Below are positions 1-5,399 of a stretch of DNA of 6,200 nt, one piece after another. The position numbers were made by a program, and so were the translations under genes. This DNA comes from Legionellales bacterium. Lineage in GTDB: Bacteria; Pseudomonadota; Gammaproteobacteria; WLWR01. The stretch covers positions 1 through 6,200 of the forward strand of contig WLWR01000107.1 of NCBI GenBank assembly GCA_012103495.1. Reading direction: 5' to 3'. Numbering within the stretch: the first letter of the stretch is position 1; every line of letters starts with the position of its first letter. A model generated the notes under the pieces. The model saw nothing but the letters and a program-made list of their open reading frames with translations, was not told the DNA's origin and did not search any database.

Positions 1-263
1 GCTGCATTCACTCCCAGCATTAATAAAAATCCAACCAAATACAAATTCCAAGCATTGGGTTGTCCATCCACCCACACCAACTGTATACCACGTTCTACTA
101 TATATTTGACGCTAGCAACCCCATCAAACCCTTGTACCATCAGGGCACCACAAACAATACCCAAGAGCAAAGACAAAATAATGCGATGTGTGATCACGGC
201 TAGAATGATGGCCAGCAAAGGTGGCAAAATTGACCACAATCCTAAAGGAGCTGTTAATTCCAT
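1..263 (-). CDS. NhaC-family Na+/H+ antiporter, N-terminal fragment
   Basis: Partial gene; the first 87 codons are in the window and the rest lies beyond position 1. The product is an inner-membrane transporter of the NhaC type (Na+/H+ antiporter family), expected to exchange cytoplasmic sodium for protons. The visible part begins MELTAPLGLWSILPP and has the family's pattern of a short N-terminus, a Pro-Pro pair in the first membrane segment (about residues 10-24), a second hydrophobic segment with a Gly-Ile-x-x-Gly-Ala stretch (about 28-44), a hydrophilic loop (about 46-72) and the start of a third segment (73 onward). The ATG at 263 is chosen because an in-frame stop (the TAA that also ends ettA) lies three codons upstream. 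Only 9 nt separate it from ettA and there is no good Shine-Dalgarno, so co-transcription and coupling with ettA are likely. Family assignment is by recall of conserved N-terminal features; substrate is inferred. Confidence 0.75.
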   Translation of the reverse strand, partial: MELTAPLGLWSILPPLLAIILAVITHRIILSLLLGIVCGALMVQGFDGVASVKYIVERGIQLVWVDGQPNAWNLYLVGFLLMLGVNA

Positions 264-272
264 GGTAATGGC

Positions 273-1946
273 TTAATCTGCTAATTTTTTATATTTTATT
301 CGGTGTGGTTGATCCGCTTTCTCGCCCAATCGTTGCCGACGGTCAACTTCATATTCCGAATAATTACCAACAAACCAAGTAACCTGGCCATCCTCTTCAA
401 ATGCCAAGATATGGGTAGCGATTCGGTCTAAAAACCATCGATCATGGGACACCACGATCACGCTGCCTGGAAACACTAAAATAGCCTCTTCCAACGCACG
501 CAATGTTTCCACATCCAAATCATTACTGGGTTCATCCAACAATAATAAATTACCACCACTTCTTAATAATTTAGCTAAGTGCACACGATTACGTTCCCCA
601 CCGGACAAACTACCAATGATTTTTTGCTGATCGGTTCCTTTAAAATTAAACCGCCCGACATACGCACGCGATGGCATGGTGTATTGCCCCACTTGAATGT
701 AATCTTGTCCATCGGCAATGGCCTCCCATACGGTGGCTTGATCTGGCAAATGATCACGAAATTGATCAACTGCGGCAATTTGTACGGTTTCCCCGAGGGT
801 GAGTTCCCCTGTATCGACTGGCTGTTGGCCGGTGATCATTTTTAGCAAAGTAGATTTACCAACCCCATTCGGTCCAATCACCCCCATCACACCGCCTGGG
901 GGTAAATCAAACGAGATATTTTCCATCAATAGACAATCTTCAAATTGTTTACTAATTTGATGCGCCTTGATCACCACATTGCCCAATCGTGGACCCGGCG
1001 GGATATAAATTTCATTGGTTTCATTACGTTGTTGAAATTCTTTCCCATTCAATTCTTCAAATCGTTGCAATCGTGCCTTGTTTTTGGCGTGCCGTCCTTT
1101 GGGATTTTGACGTACCCAATCCAACTCCGCTTTGACCGCGCGTTGATGCCCCGCCTGCTGCTTGGTTTCCATTGCAAGCCGTTTTTCTTTTTGGATCAAC
1201 CAACTGGAATAATTACCTTCGTAAGGAATCCCATGGCCACGATCCAATTCCAAAATCCATTGCGCCACATTATCTAAAAAGTAACGATCATGGGTGATGG
1301 CCACCACCGTTCCGGAAAATTCTTGAAGAAATCGCTCCAACCAAGCAACACTCTCTGCATCCAAATGATTGGTCGGCTCATCCAATAACAGCATGTCCGG
1401 TTGTGAAATCAACAAGCGACACAATGCCACTCGGCGACGTTCTCCCCCAGACAGTTGCTTGACATCCGCATCCCATGGCGGCAATCGCAATGCATCGGCG
1501 GCAATGTCTAATTTACGTTCCAAATCCCAAGCGCCAGCAGCATCAATTTGATTTTGCAATTGTGCTTGTTCAGCCAACAATTGATTCATTTGTTCATCGG
1601 ACATCGGCTCGGCAAATTGCAAGCTGATGGCATTGAATTGATCAAGCACCGCTTTAATTTCAGCAATACCATCCTCAACATTACCACGAACATCTTTAGT
1701 TACATCCAACTGTGGTTCTTGCGATAAGTAGCCAATCTTGATCCCGGTTTGGGCACGAGCATCGCCATCGAAATCACGATCGACCCCAGCCATAATCCGC
1801 AATAATGTTGACTTACCTGCGCCATTGAGCCCCAGTACACCAATTTTGGCACCAGGCAAGAAACTCAAACTAATATCAGTTAAAATTGTTTTGTTTGGAC
1901 CCACCGTCTTACTGACGTGACTCATTGTGTAAATGTATTGTGCCAT
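273..1946 (-). CDS. ettA: EttA, energy-dependent translational throttle (ABC-F ATPase)
   Basis: Cytoplasmic ABC-F protein of 557 residues (E. coli EttA is 555). In the family it binds the ribosomal E site and gates entry of 70S initiation complexes into elongation according to the ATP/ADP ratio. Two nucleotide-binding domains are complete. NBD1 has Walker A GLNGAGKST at 39-47, the Arm insertion at about 90-140, signature LSGGE at 165-169, Walker B with catalytic Glu190 and switch His219. A basic inter-domain linker spans about 250-310. NBD2 has Walker A GPNGVGKST at 358-366, signature at 447-451, Walker B with Glu472 and His501. NBD2 has DEPSN where E. coli has DEPTN, a mild change. The start at 1946 gives MAQYIYTM, matching the family N-terminus. 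An in-frame ATG at 1985 would add 13 residues, but it lies inside the predicted -10 box. The nearest Shine-Dalgarno-like sequence (GTGAG, 1959-1963) is weak and 12 nt away. Downstream it runs into the antiporter gene with a 9-nt gap. Confidence 0.97.
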   Translation of the reverse strand: MAQYIYTMSHVSKTVGPNKTILTDISLSFLPGAKIGVLGLNGAGKSTLLRIMAGVDRDFDGDARAQTGIKIGYLSQEPQLDVTKDVRGNVEDGIAEIKAVLDQFNAISLQFAEPMSDEQMNQLLAEQAQLQNQIDAAGAWDLERKLDIAADALRLPPWDADVKQLSGGERRRVALCRLLISQPDMLLLDEPTNHLDAESVAWLERFLQEFSGTVVAITHDRYFLDNVAQWILELDRGHGIPYEGNYSSWLIQKEKRLAMETKQQAGHQRAVKAELDWVRQNPKGRHAKNKARLQRFEELNGKEFQQRNETNEIYIPPGPRLGNVVIKAHQISKQFEDCLLMENISFDLPPGGVMGVIGPNGVGKSTLLKMITGQQPVDTGELTLGETVQIAAVDQFRDHLPDQATVWEAIADGQDYIQVGQYTMPSRAYVGRFNFKGTDQQKIIGSLSGGERNRVHLAKLLRSGGNLLLLDEPSNDLDVETLRALEEAILVFPGSVIVVSHDRWFLDRIATHILAFEEDGQVTWFVGNYSEYEVDRRQRLGEKADQPHRIKYKKLAD

Positions 1947-1983
1947 CGTAATGCTTAACTCACTTATTACCGAAAAATAAGCC

Positions 1984-2012
1984 ATCGTATCGAGTCACTT
2001 CATCCGTGTCAA
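1984..2012 (-). promoter_or_regulatory. sigma70-type promoter for ettA
   Basis: On the minus strand a perfect -35 hexamer TTGACA (2007-2012) is followed by a 17-bp spacer and TACGAT (1984-1989), which matches four of six consensus -10 bases including the first, second and last. The expected transcript start is near 1977, giving a leader of about 30 nt before the ettA ATG at 1946. Because the upstream in-frame ATG at 1985 overlaps the -10 box, this promoter supports the shorter EttA. It probably drives ettA and the antiporter. Call is by consensus match only. Confidence 0.6.
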
Positions 2013-2122
2013 AGTAATCTGCGCTGACTTAGTCACCGTTATCCAAAGGATAATCACATCCTCCATGCAGACTTAAAATGGCACCTAAAATATTATTCCA
2101 ACCATAAATATCGTTCGCAGCT

Positions 2123-2887
2123 TCAAGTGGAATGGGTGTAGTTATCAATCAAGCGCGTCCCTTCAATCCTTGTGGCAACCCACCGGCGTTGTTCATATTC
2201 AATCAGATATTCCAACTCCATTGGCAACGCTTGCAACTGTTGTTTAATTTGCAATAAAGGCTTCATCGGTTGATGAAACATTTGCGCAAACTGCCGCGCC
2301 ACCGTCAATCCTGCTGGAGACAAACGACGATTGCGTGATGATAATGGTAAGCCACTGTCATCACGCACCGTCGGACACCCCACAATATCGGTTTCTAAAA
2401 AAAATGCTTGTACCAACCCGCGTACCAATTGCAATTGTTGATAGTCTTTTTCACCAAAATAGGCACGCTGTGGTTTGATAATTTGCAACAATTTCATCAC
2501 TATCGTCAACATTCCAGCAAAATGTCCTGGACGGTGCGCACCTTCCAACAATTGACTCACATCCTGTTCTTCAATCCGATACATCATGTTTTTTGGATAC
2601 AGTTGATCATGCGTGGGAGCAAAGAGATAATCTACGCCTTGTTGCGTAGCCATTTGAAAATCTTCAGTCAATGTGCGCGGGTAGTGCAAATAATCATTGG
2701 GATCATTAAATTGCAGTGGATTGACGAACACACTCACAACCACCTGTTCATTGGTTTGTCTGGCTTGTTGCATCAAGGCCAAATGACCGGCATGAAAATT
2801 ACCCATGGTGGGAACAAAACCTAACGATGCATTGCATTGAGCACGCATCGTTTGCCATTGGATCATCGAGGTAATCATTTCAGTCAT
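2123..2887 (-). CDS. panC: PanC, pantothenate synthetase (pantoate-beta-alanine ligase)
   Basis: Cytoplasmic enzyme that activates pantoate with ATP to pantoyl-adenylate and condenses it with beta-alanine to give pantothenate, the last step of vitamin B5 synthesis. Visible motifs are PTMGNFHAGH at 26-35 (the HIGH-like adenylate-binding motif, His32 and His35), FVNPLQF at 54-60 (pantoate pocket, Asn56 and Gln59), RPGHF at 119-123, FGEKDYQQ at 144-151 (Lys147, Asp148, Gln151) and SSRN at 183-186. All of these match the known active-site set. The protein has 254 residues against 283 in E. coli. The missing 25 or so lie in the C-terminal lid region between SSRN and the terminal RLIDN, which is intact, so this looks like a short family version, not a truncation. 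In the usual DGL motif, Asp is Ser (DSGL, 177-180). The ATG at 2887 overlaps the end of panB by 8 nt. A second in-frame ATG at 2878, 1 nt after the panB stop, is an equally possible start. Neither has a strong ribosome-binding site, which points to coupling with panB. Confidence 0.96.
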   Translation of the reverse strand: MTEMITSMIQWQTMRAQCNASLGFVPTMGNFHAGHLALMQQARQTNEQVVVSVFVNPLQFNDPNDYLHYPRTLTEDFQMATQQGVDYLFAPTHDQLYPKNMMYRIEEQDVSQLLEGAHRPGHFAGMLTIVMKLLQIIKPQRAYFGEKDYQQLQLVRGLVQAFFLETDIVGCPTVRDDSGLPLSSRNRRLSPAGLTVARQFAQMFHQPMKPLLQIKQQLQALPMELEYLIEYEQRRWVATRIEGTRLIDNYTHST

Positions 2888-3674
2888 GGTAACTATGCGT
2901 CTCTACCGTCGGAAACTGTTGATGACCAACCTCTGCTACGTATTGATTGATCGCTTGTATTACACCAGTTTCCCCGGCTAAATATTGTTTCAAAAATTTT
3001 GGTTTGAACGCTTCTTGCAATCCTAACAAATCATATAGCACTAAAATTTGTCCATCGGTATAAGGACCTGCGCCAATGCCAATTGTTGGGATGGCAATGG
3101 CTTGAGTAATTTTTTTTGCTAAAGTCCAAGGAATGCATTCTAAGACCAAAGCAAAACAACCGGCGTCTTTTAACGATTGTGCTTCAGCGAGTAATTGATT
3201 GGCGACGTTTTTATTTTTCCCTTGCACTTTGTGACCGCCCAGTTGATGGATGGTTTGTGGAGTTAGACCAAGATGCCCCATAACCGACACACCTGAAGTT
3301 ACGATTTGCTCAATGGTAGCGTAATTACCTTGTGCTCCTTCCAATTTCACAGCATGAGCACCGGCCTGCATCAATCGCTGCACTTGACGACAGGTATGCG
3401 CCCACGATTGGCGATAACTCATAAATGGCAAATCTGTCACAATGAATTTGGTCTGGATTCCTCGTGCAACTGCTTGAGTGTGCATCACCATCATTGCCAT
3501 GGTTGCATGCGTTGTATTCGGATACCCATGCGCCACCATCGCCACCGAATCTCCTACCAACACACTATTAATTTCGGTTTGTTCTATCAATTTGGCAAAC
3601 GTGGCATCGTAAGCAGTAACCATCGAAATTTTCTGCTGTTGATCTTTTTTAAGCTGCCAATCGTGAATGTTCAT
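2880..3674 (-). CDS. panB: PanB, 3-methyl-2-oxobutanoate hydroxymethyltransferase
   Basis: Cytoplasmic metal-dependent (Mg2+) TIM-barrel enzyme, usually decameric, which transfers a hydroxymethyl group from 5,10-methylene-tetrahydrofolate to 2-oxoisovalerate to form ketopantoate, the first committed step of pantothenate synthesis. It has 264 residues, the same as E. coli PanB. Motifs in order are TAYDATFAKL at 20-29, LVGDS at 39-43 (metal ligand Asp42), TDLPFMSY at 80-87 (metal ligand Asp81), GAHAVKLEG at 105-113, GHLGLTPQ at 133-140, VLECIP at 177-182 (catalytic Glu179), IGIGAG at 198-203 and TDGQILV at 206-212. All key residues are present. The ATG at 3674 overlaps the panG stop in an ATGA junction, and AGGAG at 3680-3684 sits 5 nt upstream, so this is the best ribosome-binding site in the operon. 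Its product is the substrate of the upstream-encoded PanG. Confidence 0.98.
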   Translation of the reverse strand: MNIHDWQLKKDQQQKISMVTAYDATFAKLIEQTEINSVLVGDSVAMVAHGYPNTTHATMAMMVMHTQAVARGIQTKFIVTDLPFMSYRQSWAHTCRQVQRLMQAGAHAVKLEGAQGNYATIEQIVTSGVSVMGHLGLTPQTIHQLGGHKVQGKNKNVANQLLAEAQSLKDAGCFALVLECIPWTLAKKITQAIAIPTIGIGAGPYTDGQILVLYDLLGLQEAFKPKFLKQYLAGETGVIQAINQYVAEVGHQQFPTVETHSYHD

Positions 3675-4384
3675 GTTAACTCCTGATTAGAAAGTTGATA
3701 AGCTCGTACAAACGCTTCATAGACATCATGAAAAGGATCGGATTGCAGCGCTGTTAAATTTTGGTCGATGGTGGATTGATCACCACGCACCAAAGGTCCG
3801 GTTAAAGCATGCCGCGGATCACTGGCAAGGTTATTAAAAGTTTGTTGTAAATAATCGGTCACATAATGCGCGGGAATTTGTAACTCATGCTCCAATGCGT
3901 AAAAAAATTTTTGCCACAACAGTGTAGTAAAGTTATTCGCCATAACACACAAGCTATGATAGTACGCTTTCTTTGCACGAGGGATGACAAAATGTGGGTT
4001 GGGCAATCCAGGCAAAAGTATGGCAAAGTCTTGTTGATCCTGCTCTAAAATAAATGGGATCCGCTGATACATGGCTAAATCATACAACGAGGCTCCAAAA
4101 CTCATCAATGGGTGTATACCCACGGCCGTATCAGATAGATGACTACCTGAACAGTGAATCAATTGTTTGGTTTGTAAGATGGGATGGTCAGCGATGAATG
4201 CATCAATTGCATGATCGGAAATCAATAATAAAACATGACTGGCATTGGTAACAACTTCGGCCAACGGGGTTGGCGATTGTCGATGCCACTGGTCATAAGA
4301 TAAAGCCAATAAATCAAAATAATGGCCTAAGTGTCGTGCCAATCGACCACGGCCGATCAGCAAGTAGTGAGGTACCTGTCGCAT
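3671..4384 (-). CDS. panG: PanG-type ketopantoate reductase (Rossmann/DUF2520 protein)
   Basis: Protein of 237 residues, expected to reduce ketopantoate to pantoate with NAD(P)H in the cytoplasm. It has an N-terminal Rossmann fold with LIGRGRLARHL at 9-19 in place of the usual GxGxxG dinucleotide loop, strand VLLLISD at 51-57, then HCSGS at 77-81 and HPLMSF at 91-96. The C-terminal helical part has the DUF2520 hallmarks: YYHSLCVMANNF at 141-152 and TGPLVRGD at 195-202. It is not PanE (ApbA) or IlvC. PanG was shown to be the sole ketopantoate reductase of Francisella tularensis, with homologues reported in Coxiella and Enterococcus. The position as first gene of an operon with panB and panC is the main support for the role. 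The ATG at 4384 has AGGA at 4394-4397 about 9 nt upstream. It overlaps panB by 4 nt. The family is clear; the exact activity is inferred from homology and context. Confidence 0.85.
   Translation of the reverse strand: MRQVPHYLLIGRGRLARHLGHYFDLLALSYDQWHRQSPTPLAEVVTNASHVLLLISDHAIDAFIADHPILQTKQLIHCSGSHLSDTAVGIHPLMSFGASLYDLAMYQRIPFILEQDQQDFAILLPGLPNPHFVIPRAKKAYYHSLCVMANNFTTLLWQKFFYALEHELQIPAHYVTDYLQQTFNNLASDPRHALTGPLVRGDQSTIDQNLTALQSDPFHDVYEAFVRAYQLSNQELT
3680..3684 (-). promoter_or_regulatory. Shine-Dalgarno of panB inside the end of panG
   Basis: AGGAG on the minus strand, 5 nt before the panB ATG and inside the last codons of panG. It fixes the panB start and allows re-initiation at the overlapping ATGA stop/start. 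Confidence 0.8.
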
Positions 4385-4417
4385 GGGATCAAGTCCTGTT
4401 CATAATAAATCGCTGCT

Positions 4418-4447
4418 ATTGTATGTGAAACATTGACTCAATGTCCA
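4418..4447 (-). promoter_or_regulatory. sigma70-type promoter for the panG-panB-panC operon
   Basis: On the minus strand TGGACA (4442-4447, five of six consensus) is separated by 18 bp from TACAAT (4418-4423, five of six). The start of transcription would fall near 4411, leaving a leader of about 27 nt before the panG ATG. A perfect palindrome (4430-4444) overlaps the -35 and spacer, so this promoter may be repressible. Call is by consensus match only. Confidence 0.6.
4430..4444. promoter_or_regulatory. 15-bp palindrome, candidate operator on the pan promoter
   Basis: ACATTGACTCAATGT is a perfect inverted repeat with 7-bp arms around a single central base. It covers the start of the -35 hexamer and most of the upstream half of the spacer of the pan promoter, so a bound dimer would block RNA polymerase. 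The size and symmetry suit a dimeric winged-helix or helix-turn-helix repressor. No regulator gene is next to it, and I do not recognise the site as that of a known regulator. Confidence 0.45.
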
Positions 4448-4511
4448 TTAAAACTCCTGATACGAACCCCAAGGTTGTACAGTGGTGAGGATAAGAGTGA
4501 GAGCAAAAATT

Positions 4512-4540
4512 TTGACGCTGTGCCAGATTAAAAATAGTCT
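4512..4540 (+). promoter_or_regulatory. possible distal promoter for the hydroxylase gene
   Basis: TTGACG (4512-4517, five of six) is followed by a 17-bp spacer and TAGTCT (4535-4540), which keeps only the first two and the last consensus bases of a -10. Transcription would start near 4547, giving a leader of nearly 190 nt that includes the inverted repeats. Weak call. Confidence 0.3.
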
Positions 4541-4579
4541 TTCAAAATGACTTAATTTTGTTAAAATAATTGCACTTTA

Positions 4580-4606
4580 TTGACAGTAACTCTGCCCTGA
4601 ATTAAT
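4580..4606 (+). promoter_or_regulatory. possible proximal promoter for the hydroxylase gene
   Basis: A perfect -35 hexamer TTGACA (4580-4585) is followed at 15 bp by ATTAAT (4601-4606, four of six); at the standard 17-bp spacing the match is only two of six. If used, the transcript would begin near 4613, at the 5' edge of the nested inverted repeats. The -10 is not convincing. Confidence 0.3.
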
Positions 4607-4608
4607 TC

Positions 4609-4664
4609 CAGGATTTTTGTGGGTAAAAGCGCAGAGTCCGCGATTCCTACCGCGGAATATCCTG
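4609..4664 (+). repeat. nested inverted repeats, possible structured leader RNA
   Basis: An outer pair CAGGAT (4609-4614) / ATCCTG (4659-4664) encloses an inner perfect pair TCCGCG (4637-4642) / CGCGGA (4651-4656) with an 8-nt loop. Between them a short U-rich stretch and A-rich stretch (about 4615-4627) could pair weakly, giving a three-way junction. It has no following U-run on the plus strand, so it is not an intrinsic terminator. It lies in the expected 5' leader of the hydroxylase gene. It does not match any riboswitch class that I recognise. Confidence 0.4.
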
Positions 4665-4689
4665 TTGTTACGTAAAATTGTTACTTAAA
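4665..4689. repeat. tandem direct repeat TTGTTAC(G/T)TAAA
   Basis: TTGTTACGTAAA (4665-4676) is repeated as TTGTTACTTAAA (4678-4689), 11 of 12 identical with a 13-bp period. The first copy contains the 8-bp palindrome TTACGTAA (4668-4675). Placed 48-72 bp before the hydroxylase start, it could be a binding site for a tandem-binding regulator or part of the leader RNA. No function is shown. Confidence 0.4.
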
Positions 4690-4736
4690 CCCCAACACTT
4701 GTGGGAATAAGACAAATGGAAAAGGGAATAACCGTG

Positions 4737-5348
4737 ATGCAGAAGAATCCACTGACTCAGCAACAGCGCGCTAAATTATTTAACAACCCTTATCTGGAAG
4801 CATTAACCAAGACCCATCCGCTCATTCCCATTACATTGTTTACAGGGTTCAGTGTGGGTATTTTCGGTTACGGCTATCATGCAAACCAATTTTCACTGTT
4901 TATGGGCATTGGTCTGTTGCTGGTCGGTTTATTTCTTTTTTCACTGGTTGAGTATTTGGCGCATCGATTCTTATACCATATGCAAGCCAAACGTGCTTGG
5001 GCACAAAAAATTGTCTACACATTTCACACTGTACATCATGAATATCCTCGTGATGAAGTGCGATTGGCGATGCCACCTTGGTTAAGTGTGTTATTGGCCG
5101 CAGGATTTTATGGGTTATTTCGTTTGTTGTTTGGCGCATGGGGATTTGCCATTACCCCGGGATTTTTAATCGGCTATGCCGCTTACTTGCTCATCCACTG
5201 GTTGGTGCATGCATACCAACCACCGAAAAATCGGTTGCGATTTTTATGGCTGTATCACAATGGGCATCATTTCAAAGATGAAACAACGGCGTTCGGTGTT
5301 TCATCACCGTTGTGGGATTATGTGTTTGGCACGTTACCGAAACGGTAA
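4737..5348 (+). CDS. membrane fatty acid hydroxylase (sterol desaturase superfamily)
   Basis: Integral membrane di-iron enzyme of 203 residues, closest in pattern to fatty acid 2-hydroxylases. Histidine clusters are HRFLYH at 76-81, HTVHH at 97-101, HWLVH at 154-158 and HNGHH at 174-178, which supply the expected metal ligands. The stretch after the second box (Arg109-Leu110 then Pro113-Pro114) and the C-terminal GVSSPLWDYVFGT (187-199) are typical of the 2-hydroxylase branch. Hydrophobic segments lie at about 29-46, 53-75, 115-133 and 138-158, with the His boxes on one face. There is no cytochrome b5 domain, which eukaryotic 2-hydroxylases often carry, so electrons must come from a separate carrier. 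The likely role is hydroxylation of an acyl chain, perhaps on a membrane lipid; the substrate is unknown. The ATG at 4737 has AGGGA 9 nt upstream. In-frame alternatives are ATG 4716, GTG 4734 and GTG 4701, adding 7, 1 or 12 residues. The gene is convergent with the SDR. Confidence 0.85.
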   Translation: MQKNPLTQQQRAKLFNNPYLEALTKTHPLIPITLFTGFSVGIFGYGYHANQFSLFMGIGLLLVGLFLFSLVEYLAHRFLYHMQAKRAWAQKIVYTFHTVHHEYPRDEVRLAMPPWLSVLLAAGFYGLFRLLFGAWGFAITPGFLIGYAAYLLIHWLVHAYQPPKNRLRFLWLYHNGHHFKDETTAFGVSSPLWDYVFGTLPKR

Positions 5349-5399
5349 GCCACATTCCACTTTAATAGCTAAATCGATACAGCAACACCTTTATATTAT
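5349..5399. other. short convergent intergenic gap
   Basis: Fifty-one AT-rich bases separate the stops of the hydroxylase and SDR genes. I see no strong stem followed by a U-run in either direction, so how transcription ends between these convergent genes is not evident. Confidence 0.6.

Larger units (their letters stand above)
4385..4736. other. divergent regulatory spacer between panG and the hydroxylase gene
   Basis: About 350 bp without a convincing gene. On the panG side are the pan promoter (4418-4447), its palindrome and a ten-codon reading frame with a strong ribosome-binding site (4416-4448, minus). The middle (about 4500-4608) is AT-rich with several weak plus-strand promoter-like hexamers. 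On the hydroxylase side are a nested inverted-repeat structure (4609-4664) and two near-identical 12-bp direct repeats (4665-4689). No long reading frame in either direction looks coding. Confidence 0.7.

Noticed and set aside
55..276. Plus-strand 73-codon frame.
   Set aside because: It lies antisense to the antiporter fragment, whose hydrophobic pattern is clear; the plus-strand translation is low-complexity and rich in Thr, Pro and Ile with no family features.
945..1277. Plus-strand 110-codon frame opposite ettA.
   Set aside because: Antisense shadow of a highly conserved gene; no own start signal or family pattern.
2039..2053. Perfect 6-bp hairpin TTATCC-AAA-GGATAA between panC and the ettA promoter, considered as a terminator.
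   Set aside because: The stem is short and AT-rich and no U-run follows on the minus strand, so it does not meet the pattern of an intrinsic terminator.
2029..2148. A 39-codon minus-strand frame starting with TTG inside the end of panC and running past its stop.
   Set aside because: It has no ATG, no ribosome-binding site and no recognisable family. PanC ends normally with RLIDN plus a few residues, so it is not a frameshifted tail either.
2397..2404. A8 run in panC (and a T8 run near 3110 in panB) as phase-variation tracts.
   Set aside because: A/T runs of eight encode ordinary Phe and Lys codons in an AT-leaning genome and both genes are essential-type biosynthetic enzymes, so chance is the simpler explanation.
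2408..2824. Plus-strand 138-codon frame opposite panC.
   Set aside because: Composition (many His, Gln, Ile) is that of a reversed coding sequence; panC motifs on the other strand are complete.
3306..3686. Plus-strand 126-codon frame opposite panB.
   Set aside because: Antisense shadow rich in His, Cys and Arg; panB is full length on the minus strand.
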